From assembly GCA_018674605.1 (NCBI GenBank), contig JABGZU010000014.1, positions 1-6,860 of the forward strand: a stretch of 6,860 bases of DNA. The letters are read 5' to 3'. The stretch comes from Candidatus Nitrosopumilus sp. (lineage in GTDB: Archaea; Thermoproteota; Nitrososphaeria; Nitrososphaerales; Nitrosopumilaceae). Below are positions 1 through 5,371 of the stretch, one piece after another (within the stretch, counting starts at the first letter, position 1; every line of letters starts with the position of its first letter). The translations under genes and the position numbers were made by a program. The notes under the pieces were generated by a model, which had not been told where the DNA came from, searched no databases, and was given only the letters and a program-made list of their open reading frames with translations.

Positions 1-2
1 AA

Positions 3-137
3 ACAAATGAAGATACACTTGCAATTTTAGAAGAAGCACACAGTGTAATTGCTGGACAAACAAAATCATCAATTCCAGAGGTTCCATCTGAACTAAAACA
101 ACAAGTAACTGAAAGAAAATCAGATATTTTTATTTAG
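3..137 (+). CDS. C-terminal fragment of a plus-strand protein, possibly ESCRT-III/CdvB-like
   Basis: An open frame enters from the left edge and ends at TAG (135-137), giving the last 44 residues of a protein whose start lies outside the window. What is seen: a short acidic helix with the string ILEEAHSVI, a proline-containing stretch IPEVPSEL, then a charged tail ending in DIFI. Archaeal ESCRT-III (Snf7/CdvB) proteins, the cell-division filaments of Thaumarchaeota, often end in an ILxEA helix followed by a PxxP segment, so this is my best guess, but 44 residues are too few to be firm. Coding is credible because this is the only one of the three plus frames that stays open from the edge, and its codons look like those of the neighbours. 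It converges with the minus-strand gene that begins its stop at 159. Confidence 0.55.
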   Translation, partial: TNEDTLAILEEAHSVIAGQTKSSIPEVPSELKQQVTERKSDIFI

Positions 138-159
138 AAATTAGACAATAGTTCTAAAT
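132..159. terminator. Inverted repeat between convergent genes
   Basis: ATTTAGAA (132-139) and TTCTAAAT (152-159) form a perfect 8-bp stem with a 12-base loop. The left arm contains the TAG stop of the plus-strand gene, and the right arm reaches the TAA stop of the minus-strand gene (159-161). A T-rich stretch on the plus strand follows at about 167-176, which could act as an archaeal poly-T terminator for the rightward transcript. The stem is all A/T except for one G-C pair, so it is weak; the position between two converging stops is the main argument. Confidence 0.35.
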
Positions 160-509
160 TACTTTGATTTTTTCTTACTCTTTTGGATTAAAATTTTTTT
201 GATTCTAGAAATTGTAGGGTAACTATATCCTCGTCGTCTATAATTAGAGATCATCATTTTCCAATTTTTTAATCGCCATTGAGCTTGTTCAGTGGTAACA
301 GAATGAACTTCTTTTTGAACAATACTTTTACGACCAACTTTTAAAACTCCCGCATCTTTTGCAGTCCATCTACTTTTTGCAAATTTAAGTCCAGAAATAA
401 TTTCGTTGACAGGCATTTCTTTAAAATATTCTTTTAATTTCTTTAATTCAAGATCTGTAGGTTTATTTGAAATCGAAAGTTCAATACTAAATTTTGTCAT
501 GAAATTCAT
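159..509 (-). CDS. Hypothetical basic protein, 116 aa
   Basis: I do not recognise this protein. It is small and strongly basic, with no signal peptide or membrane segment. The N-terminal half (about residues 14-50) looks helical, with LELKKLKEYF. The centre contains WTAKDAG and a helix with QWRLKNWKMM. The C-terminus has NYRRRGYSYPTISRIKKIL and a lysine-rich tail. The charge and arginine clusters would suit a nucleic-acid binding protein, but that is inference only. Two starts compete: ATG at 507-509 and an in-frame ATG at 498-500. A weak TATA-like stretch at 521-530 lies about 25 bases before the second, which would give a 113-aa leaderless product. The upstream 135-aa gene stops 25 bases before this gene, so the two may share a transcript. 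It converges with the plus-strand gene at the left edge. Confidence 0.65.
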   Translation of the reverse strand: MNFMTKFSIELSISNKPTDLELKKLKEYFKEMPVNEIISGLKFAKSRWTAKDAGVLKVGRKSIVQKEVHSVTTEQAQWRLKNWKMMISNYRRRGYSYPTISRIKKILIQKSKKKSK

Positions 510-534
510 AAAACATCATAGTTTAATAATTTCT

Positions 535-942
535 CTAATCTTCTTCAAGAATAAATTCAGATAATTTTTGAGTAGATATATGAAAATACTCTAAAATTAT
601 TTCTTGATCATCAAATTTATCTAATGCTGTGAATATAGTATCCATCATTGTTAAGATTAATTGTGATCTTTTGGTTGTAGTTATATGAGAAATTAATTTT
701 AATGATTCTTGATCATTTAATTTTGATAAAAGGGTAATTGCTCTATCAATTTCGGTCTGAATAAGTTTAAACAAATCCTTTACACGTGGAGTTAATTTGT
801 AAGAACCTGCTCTAGACCTTGTCCGAGATTCAGTTCTAATTCTATAAGGTAACTTTTTGATTTCAGTTAATATTATTTTTTGATTATTTTCAAATGTTTT
901 TAAAATTAATTTAAAATCATCATCAGTTTGAATCATGATCAT
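535..942 (-). CDS. Hypothetical helix-rich protein, 135 aa
   Basis: I do not recognise this protein. It is soluble, with no cysteines and no membrane segment. The N-terminal 30 residues form a mixed-charge helix. Residues about 36-47 are rich in Arg and Ser (TESRTRSRAG), which looks like an exposed nucleic-acid binding or flexible stretch. The rest (about 50-135) is a run of predicted amphipathic helices built on Leu, Ile, Asp and Lys, ending in an acidic EED tail. ATG at 940-942 is chosen because a TATA-like element sits about 24 bases upstream; a second ATG lies two codons in (934-936). The 116-aa gene follows after 25 bases on the same strand, so the two probably form a small operon reading away from the helicase operon. 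Confidence 0.65.
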   Translation of the reverse strand: MIMIQTDDDFKLILKTFENNQKIILTEIKKLPYRIRTESRTRSRAGSYKLTPRVKDLFKLIQTEIDRAITLLSKLNDQESLKLISHITTTKRSQLILTMMDTIFTALDKFDDQEIILEYFHISTQKLSEFILEED

Positions 943-960
943 TGTAGATATTTTTTAAAC

Positions 961-970
961 TTATTTAGTT
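961..970 (-). promoter_or_regulatory. Possible TATA box of the 135-aa gene
   Basis: Read on the minus strand this is AACTAAATAA, centred about 24 bases before the ATG at 942. That fits an archaeal TATA box driving a leaderless transcript. A second AT-rich run (about 951-959) is too close to the ATG to be the box. The region is AT-rich throughout, so chance matches are likely. Confidence 0.3.
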
Positions 971-1072
971 AAGCATTTTTGCATCCAAAAAATAATAACA
1001 ACAAAACAAGGTATGAAATAAAAATAATTAGATAAAGTTGACAGGTATTTTTATATTATTTTATGTGTAAAA

Positions 1073-1237
1073 TTAACGATCATCAACTAAAGTTTCCAAA
1101 GATAATCCAAAATAGGGGTTATTTGATCCATTCATAGATTTTATCAATTCAATTTTTAATGATCTTAATTCTTTTTGACTTTTCATAATTTGATAATAGT
1201 GATACTGAAGATAATATTGTCTTTTTAATTCATACAA
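1073..1237 (-). CDS. Probable unlisted small protein, 54 aa, TTG start
   Basis: A minus-strand frame stays open from the in-frame TGA at 1253-1255 to a TAA at 1073-1075. Reading from TTG (1235-1237) gives 54 residues. It is rich in Tyr and Gln at the start (YELKRQYYLQYHYYQI), then has a helix (KSQKELRSLKIELIKSM) and ends in NPYFGLSLETLVDDR. It resembles a real protein more than a random AT-rich frame. An internal ATG (1184-1186) would give 37 residues. A TATA-like TTTTTTAATAAA on the minus strand (1273-1284) would place the transcript start near 1250, a few bases before the TTG. It could instead be the surviving tail of a decayed larger gene, because the open frame extends only five codons past the TTG. 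No function is suggested. Confidence 0.45.
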   Translation of the reverse strand: MYELKRQYYLQYHYYQIMKSQKELRSLKIELIKSMNGSNNPYFGLSLETLVDDR

Positions 1238-1272
1238 ACCAATAGCTCGTAATCAATTAACAATAATTCCAA

Positions 1273-1296
1273 TTTATTAAAAAATCCTTTTATGAG
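1273..1296. promoter_or_regulatory. AT-rich promoter region between the small ORF and the helicase
   Basis: Two TATA-like strings lie here. TTTTATGA (1288-1295) is centred about 28 bases before the helicase ATG, suitable for a leaderless rightward transcript. TTTATTAAAAAA (1273-1284) reads as TTTTTTAATAAA on the minus strand and could serve the leftward 54-aa ORF. No Shine-Dalgarno sequence precedes the helicase ATG. The assignment rests on spacing only. The rest of the 943-1319 gap holds nothing I can identify apart from the small ORF and the box at 961-970. Confidence 0.3.
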
Positions 1297-1319
1297 AAAA
1301 AAAAATTAAACCAAAACAG

Positions 1320-3986
1320 ATGAAGTTCTGTAGTAATTGTGATACAAAACTTTCACAAAATCATAAAGATGTAGGTGCTCCATGGGTATGTCCTAAATGT
1401 AATCCCGAAAAAATAACACCAAAAAAACCAACTTACGGAATGAATTATTCAGGAAGAACAAAACAGTGTTCAAAAGGATGTGGATCCGAGATTTATTGGG
1501 ATGAAGAGTTCAAGTCAGTTAATGGAAAATTTATTCCACTAGATGCAAGAACAGATGAACCACATAGTTGTAATGGACCAGAAAGTTCAGGCACGTATTT
1601 TCCAGATGAAATAAAAAATATAGTGAAAAAGAAAACACCACAAATAAGCACAGTAGAATCAAAAATAGTAATTCCAGAAAGTATTCTGTTTGATATTGAA
1701 AAAATTCCAAAATTAGAAATGGATAACGACACGATAATTCGAGAATTAGTTAATGGTCACAAAAATCAAACATTGGCAATAATTCATTATGAAAAGTTAA
1801 TGGCATTAGAACCTGAAAAAATTCCGATAGAAAACCTAAAAGATGTTTTATCAGAAAATATTATTGAAGGGTTAAAAAAATATGGATTTACAGGAGATTT
1901 ACCATTTCAAGAAGAATCAATTAGATCAATTTTAAAAGGAAATAATTCAATAATTTCAGCTCCAACAGGTTCAGGAAAAACAGAGGCATTTACAATACCC
2001 ATTTTACAAAAAATGTTTGAAAATCCAACTAATGGAGTTTTTGTGTTGTTAATTTATCCATTAAATGCATTAATTGATGATCAAATATCAAAAATTTCAA
2101 ATTTAATTGAAAAATGTAAATTAGAAGAAATTGTTACAGCATATTCTATTCATGGAGGACAAAGTTCCAAATACAAAGACAATATAATTTTAGAATCAAA
2201 CAAAAAAGCAATCATTCTTGCAACAAATTTTGATTTTATCAATTATCATTTAATTTTACAAGATAAAAAATGGAATCAATTATTTAAAAATGCAAAAATA
2301 ATAGTAATGGATGAAGCACATTCCTATACAAGTTTTCATGGTTCCAACGTATACTATGTTTTAAAACGAATGAAGAATTATATGAAAAAATTTCAAGTAA
2401 TAGGTTCGTCTGCAACATTAGATAATTCCAAAGAGTTTTTTTCAAACATGTTTGATCTACCAGAAAAATCATTTTCGCATATCAATAGTAAGTTTAGAAG
2501 AAAACAAAACATGCATCAATTTTTTATCATGCCAAGAAAATTTGGACAAAGAACTACAATGGAAATGATATCATCAATATGTTTTAAGAATAATTCAAAA
2601 CAATTAGTATTTAGTAATACACACAATGATGCAGAATTTTTAGCATCAAATGTAGAGGGAAATAATGATGGAATCAGAATTCAAATTCATCGAGGAGGTC
2701 TTGATCAAAAAGATAGAAAATTGTATGAATCACAAATGAAAGAAGGAGAATTAGACATACTTTCATGTACACCCACATTAGAACTTGGAATTGATATCGG
2801 TAATGTAGATGTAGTAATTTCTGCATTCAAAAATGAATATGATTCATTTATTCAAAGAATTGGCAGAGCAGGAAGAAAAGGGCAAAAATCATATGCAATT
2901 TGTGTATTTGATCCAGAAGATGCAACATGCCATTATTTTGCACGTAACATTCCAGCATATCTAAATCAAAATCACATTATTGAAATTAATAAAAACAATT
3001 CCATTATTTCAGAAAAACACATTGTTTCAATAGGTATGGAAAAACATGCTGCAATTGAATCAGATAAATCAAAATTTTTTGATTTTGCAAATAGTGTTAA
3101 TTTAAGAGGAGCATCAGGAGAAATTACAATTTTTTATGATTCTAAAAAAATAGGCACTAGAGATGTGCCTGCAGGGTATTATCAATTACATCAAAATGCA
3201 ATTTATCATTTTAACAAACAAAATTTTCAAGTGGAATCAATTGTTAAAACTCAAAATGGAGCAAATGCGTATTTGAAAAAATCCAATGAAATACAAAAAC
3301 GAACAATACCAATTGTGAAAACATCACTAACTCAAATATCTGAAAAAAATTCTATTAAAAAAGAAATTAATTCTAAATCTAAAAAAATTTCTTTGCGTTA
3401 TGGATTAATTGATATGAATAAAATAATCACAGGGTACCTAAAAGGAAATTATAACGATTCAGCAGATAAATTTGAAACGTTTAACGGAGATTCAATACCA
3501 ACATGGAATAATTTTAGTTGGAATTCAAAGCATTATTGTACAAGTATTTTAATTCCATCAGAGTTTACAGCAAAAATCAAAACAGATGGAAAAAGTCCCA
3601 TGACATCAGATTCAAAAATCCATACAATCACTCATGTTCTAGTTAACGCAAGTAAAATTTTAACAAAGTCAGAATCAAATGATATTGATGCGTACTATGA
3701 AGATGGGGTAATTCATTTGTTTGACAATACATCTGATGGCTATAACGGATGTAGTAAAATAATCTATGATAATTTTGAAAGTGTTATGGATACCTGTTTT
3801 GATTTAGTAAATGAATGTGATTGTCCCACAGATGAAAAGCAAAAGAAAAGGATTTTGCAAGGAGAAGAATGGGGAGGGTGTCCAAAATGTACATTTACGA
3901 CAAATTATTGTCAAACTAAAAATAAAAAACTCTCAAAAAAAGAAGCGTTAGATTTTTTTTCTATTTTTAAAAGAGATAAAAAATGA
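1320..3986 (+). CDS. MrfA/YprA/Hrq1-type superfamily 2 helicase with N-terminal zinc ribbons and DUF1998-like C-terminus
   Basis: An ATP-dependent DNA helicase of 888 aa. Helicase motifs run in order: FQEESI (196-201), Walker A APTGSGKTEA (214-223), YPLNALIDDQ (246-255), HGG (278-280), DEAH (331-334) followed by SYTSFHGS, SSATL (363-367), QLVFSNT (428-434), TPTLELGIDIG (484-494) and QRIGRAGRKGQ (512-522). HRGGLDQKDR, LELGIDIG and the GS after DEAH are hallmarks of the MrfA/YprA/Hrq1 family, whose Bacillus and yeast members act in repair of DNA adducts and crosslinks. The C-terminus (about 770-864) has DNTSDGYNG, C833/C835, GGCPKC (852-857) and C864, matching the four-cysteine DUF1998 zinc site, a domain also found in DISARM DrmB. 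Added at the N-terminus are CxxC pairs at C4/C7 and C24/C27 and a second set C50/C54/H82/C84. All ATPase motifs are intact. The stop overlaps the next start. Whether it serves repair or defence cannot be told from sequence. Confidence 0.9.
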   Translation: MKFCSNCDTKLSQNHKDVGAPWVCPKCNPEKITPKKPTYGMNYSGRTKQCSKGCGSEIYWDEEFKSVNGKFIPLDARTDEPHSCNGPESSGTYFPDEIKNIVKKKTPQISTVESKIVIPESILFDIEKIPKLEMDNDTIIRELVNGHKNQTLAIIHYEKLMALEPEKIPIENLKDVLSENIIEGLKKYGFTGDLPFQEESIRSILKGNNSIISAPTGSGKTEAFTIPILQKMFENPTNGVFVLLIYPLNALIDDQISKISNLIEKCKLEEIVTAYSIHGGQSSKYKDNIILESNKKAIILATNFDFINYHLILQDKKWNQLFKNAKIIVMDEAHSYTSFHGSNVYYVLKRMKNYMKKFQVIGSSATLDNSKEFFSNMFDLPEKSFSHINSKFRRKQNMHQFFIMPRKFGQRTTMEMISSICFKNNSKQLVFSNTHNDAEFLASNVEGNNDGIRIQIHRGGLDQKDRKLYESQMKEGELDILSCTPTLELGIDIGNVDVVISAFKNEYDSFIQRIGRAGRKGQKSYAICVFDPEDATCHYFARNIPAYLNQNHIIEINKNNSIISEKHIVSIGMEKHAAIESDKSKFFDFANSVNLRGASGEITIFYDSKKIGTRDVPAGYYQLHQNAIYHFNKQNFQVESIVKTQNGANAYLKKSNEIQKRTIPIVKTSLTQISEKNSIKKEINSKSKKISLRYGLIDMNKIITGYLKGNYNDSADKFETFNGDSIPTWNNFSWNSKHYCTSILIPSEFTAKIKTDGKSPMTSDSKIHTITHVLVNASKILTKSESNDIDAYYEDGVIHLFDNTSDGYNGCSKIIYDNFESVMDTCFDLVNECDCPTDEKQKKRILQGEEWGGCPKCTFTTNYCQTKNKKLSKKEALDFFSIFKRDKK

Positions 3987-4600
3987 GTTTATTAAAAAAT
4001 GCAGAATTATTTGCAAAATCAAAACACTCAGGTAAGTTAAAAAAAAGTGGCGTTACATATTCAAAGCATTTAGAAGATGTAGTTAGTAGGCTCAAAAGTT
4101 TAGGAATAAGTGATGAAGAAGTACTATGCGCAGGCTGGTTGCACGATATTTTAGAACATACAGATACTAGTTTTGATGAATTATTTGAAAAATTTGGGAG
4201 AAAAATTGCAGTATTAACATTATCATTAACAAAAATTAAATTTGTAATAGATGTAGATGATGATTCATCATTAACATTAACAAAAAAGAAAACATTGTCA
4301 AAAAAACAAAGGCAAAGAGAATATGGAATAAAACTAAAAGAATCTGAAATAGATGCAAAACTAATCAAATTGTGTGACATTTCAGCAAATTTAGGAGATT
4401 TAAAAAATCAGACTGTTTCAAAAAATAAAAGAAAACGTATTCTTAAAGAATTAAGATATTACCTTTCAATAATTCAACAAGATCTAATAGAAAATACAAA
4501 ATATCCAAAAACACTAACTTTGTTAGAAACAATCAATCAAAATTTAAAAATTCAAAGCCAAAAAATTCCTAAAATTAAAAATAATAAAAAAATAAATTAG
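3983..4600 (+). CDS. HD-domain phosphohydrolase, MESH1/SpoT hydrolase-like
   Basis: A 205-aa protein whose first 140 residues match the HD fold of (p)ppGpp hydrolases (SpoT/Rel N-terminal domain and stand-alone MESH1). Visible landmarks are AKSKHSGKLKKSGVTYSKHL (11-30), corresponding to the family's AxxxH...RKxGxPYxxHP; the HD pair H54-D55 in GWLHDILEHT; DELFEKFG (65-72); LTK (82-84); and KLCDISANLGDL (129-140), equivalent to KLADRLHN. The expected metal ligands H29, H54, D55 and D132 are all present, as are E58 and N136. The usual ED pair after HD is EH here (E58-H59). The stretch from about 86 to 112 is an acidic then lysine-rich insertion. The tail (175-205) is basic and low in complexity. 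Start ATG overlaps the helicase stop (ATGA), so translation is probably coupled. The substrate is unknown; family members cleave ppGpp or NADPH. Confidence 0.85.
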   Translation: MSLLKNAELFAKSKHSGKLKKSGVTYSKHLEDVVSRLKSLGISDEEVLCAGWLHDILEHTDTSFDELFEKFGRKIAVLTLSLTKIKFVIDVDDDSSLTLTKKKTLSKKQRQREYGIKLKESEIDAKLIKLCDISANLGDLKNQTVSKNKRKRILKELRYYLSIIQQDLIENTKYPKTLTLLETINQNLKIQSQKIPKIKNNKKIN

Positions 4601-4621
4601 AATTAGGCATAAAAACTAGAA

Positions 4622-4629
4622 TTAAATAC
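4622..4629 (+). promoter_or_regulatory. TATA box of the 26-aa gene
   Basis: TTAAATAC is centred about 25 bases before the ATG at 4650, the spacing expected when transcription starts at the start codon itself. No ribosome binding site lies between. Fit to the archaeal TATA consensus is good. Confidence 0.45.
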
Positions 4630-4649
4630 TATGCAAGTAAATTATAATT

Positions 4650-4730
4650 ATGAATTTAAAGAAAACTCTTGCTAAATTTTGTATAATGAAAAAAGTACGT
4701 GAAAAAGCAAACGAAACAGATGACGAATAA
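4650..4730 (+). CDS. Putative leaderless 26-aa peptide
   Basis: ATG at 4650 to TAA at 4728-4730 encodes 26 residues. The first part is basic and amphipathic (MNLKKTLAKFCIMKKVREK) with one cysteine, and the end is acidic (ETDDE). Support comes from the well-placed TATA-like element 25 bases upstream, sensible codons and an ending 11 bases short of the convergent 39-aa gene, so the two small genes fill an otherwise empty gap. The function is unknown. A frame this short can arise by chance, so conservation of the peptide would decide. Confidence 0.4.
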   Translation: MNLKKTLAKFCIMKKVREKANETDDE

Positions 4731-4741
4731 TTAAAAATCAG

Positions 4742-4861
4742 CTAACATCCTAAAGGAATATTTGCATTTTTACATAATGTATTGTACATTCCAAATCCAA
4801 AAATTATAGATGCAAAAGTTGCCAATGGAATTAAAATGAAAATCTTTGTTTTTAGTCCCAT
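4742..4861 (-). CDS. Putative 39-aa single-span membrane peptide
   Basis: ATG at 4859-4861 to TAG at 4742-4744 gives 39 residues. A short basic start (MGLKTK) leads into one hydrophobic segment, about residues 7-25 (IFILIPLATFASIIFGFGM), followed by YNTLCKNANIPLGC with two cysteines (C30, C39). The positive-inside rule predicts the N-terminus in the cytoplasm and the cysteine tail outside; an uncleaved anchor is more likely than a secreted product. A minus-strand TATA-like CTTTATAC (4884-4891) is centred about 26 bases before the ATG, pointing to a leaderless transcript of its own, separate from DUF371, which ends 42 bases upstream. The function is unknown; the paired cysteines could form a disulphide or bind metal. 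Confidence 0.55.
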   Translation of the reverse strand: MGLKTKIFILIPLATFASIIFGFGMYNTLCKNANIPLGC

Positions 4862-4883
4862 AAGAAAATAATTAGAAATAGCA

Positions 4884-4891
4884 GTATAAAG
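4884..4891 (-). promoter_or_regulatory. TATA box of the 39-aa membrane peptide
   Basis: On the minus strand this reads CTTTATAC, a close match to the archaeal TATA box, about 26 bases before the ATG at 4861. It falls in the 42-base gap between the DUF371 stop and the small gene. Confidence 0.5.
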
Positions 4892-4903
4892 TTGTGACAG
4901 TTT

Positions 4904-5320
4904 TTAATCAACAACGATAATGAATGATCCTTTTGTTTTTGGATTTTGTAACTGAGAAACCATTTTTCTAGGCACCATATCGGATGCTTTATCACATTTT
5001 ACAGATAATGTTCTAGGACAAGTAAAATCACTTTTTCTTAATACAATATCTTGAGTATGACTTAGAACTAAATCAGGATGACCTTTTCCTTCCAAAGTAA
5101 ATTCATCAGCACCCACTCTAATTATAAAACAAACTTTAGTATCAGAATTTTTTAATTTATTTTTTAATTCATCAGGTAAATCTGCACAAGAGGAACTTGC
5201 ATTAACACCAACAATACAATCACCTCTAGGCGTTAGATGAGATTCTTTTGTAATCTCTATTGTTTTTTGGTGGTTTGATCTAATATTCTCATGTCCAGAA
5301 AATTCAATTTCATATCTCAT
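4904..5320 (-). CDS. DUF371 family archaeal protein
   Basis: A 138-aa protein with the full set of landmarks I associate with DUF371, a family of archaeal proteins of unknown function. They are GHENIRSNHQKTIEITKE (9-26), HLTPRGDCIVGVNA (28-41), GKGHPDLVLSHTQDIVLRKS (78-97), CPRTLSVKCDKAS (101-113) and VPRKMV (116-121). It has no membrane segment or signal peptide. The conserved GH, TPRGDCI and GHPDL strings suggest a ligand or metal site, but no reaction is known. The length is normal, so it appears intact. The start ATG at 5318-5320 lies about 26 bases from a TATA-like element shared with psmA on the opposite strand, which suggests expression alongside the proteasome gene. Confidence 0.85.
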   Translation of the reverse strand: MRYEIEFSGHENIRSNHQKTIEITKESHLTPRGDCIVGVNASSSCADLPDELKNKLKNSDTKVCFIIRVGADEFTLEGKGHPDLVLSHTQDIVLRKSDFTCPRTLSVKCDKASDMVPRKMVSQLQNPKTKGSFIIVVD

Positions 5321-5340
5321 GGCAGATGTGATTGGCTAGA

Positions 5341-5350
5341 CTTAAATTAA
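5341..5350. promoter_or_regulatory. Shared, near-symmetric TATA element between DUF371 and psmA
   Basis: CTTAAATTAA on the plus strand reads TTAATTTAAG on the minus strand. Its centre is about 26 bases before the psmA ATG (5372) and about 26 bases from the DUF371 ATG (5320). It is the most TATA-like element in the 51-base divergent gap at the right distance for either gene; the T-run at 5363-5369 lies too close to the psmA ATG. Neither gene has a convincing Shine-Dalgarno sequence, so both are likely leaderless and driven from the same box in opposite directions. Confidence 0.5.
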
Positions 5351-5371
5351 TCCTTCACGGAATTTTTTTAA

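Noticed and set aside
974..983. Short inverted repeat GCATTTTTGC upstream of the 135-aa gene
   Set aside because: Arms of three bases around a T-run; too short to call an operator.
1063..1137. 24-codon plus-strand frame starting at ATG 1063
   Set aside because: Overlaps the better-supported minus-strand small ORF, and the TATA-like stretch upstream is only about 11 bases from the ATG.
1493..1732. Minus-strand open frame inside the helicase gene
   Set aside because: Antisense to the zinc-ribbon region; composition is Ser/Ile/Phe-rich as expected from reverse reading.
2284..2472. Minus-strand open frame inside the helicase gene
   Set aside because: Antisense to the DEAH and SAT motif region of an intact helicase; no independent signals.
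1320..3986. Helicase as an Lhr or Cas3 protein
   Set aside because: The GRAGR motif alone would allow Lhr, but the HRGGLDQKDR and LELGIDIG strings and the C-terminal GGCPKC cluster fit the MrfA/YprA/DUF1998 group; there are no cas genes nearby, and the HD domain is a separate alarmone-type protein.
3967..4380. Open frame of 137 codons on the minus strand opposite the HD gene
   Set aside because: It lies wholly across the helicase end and the HD domain, whose plus-strand frame has clear catalytic motifs; the reverse product is a Ser/Phe/Asn-rich shadow.
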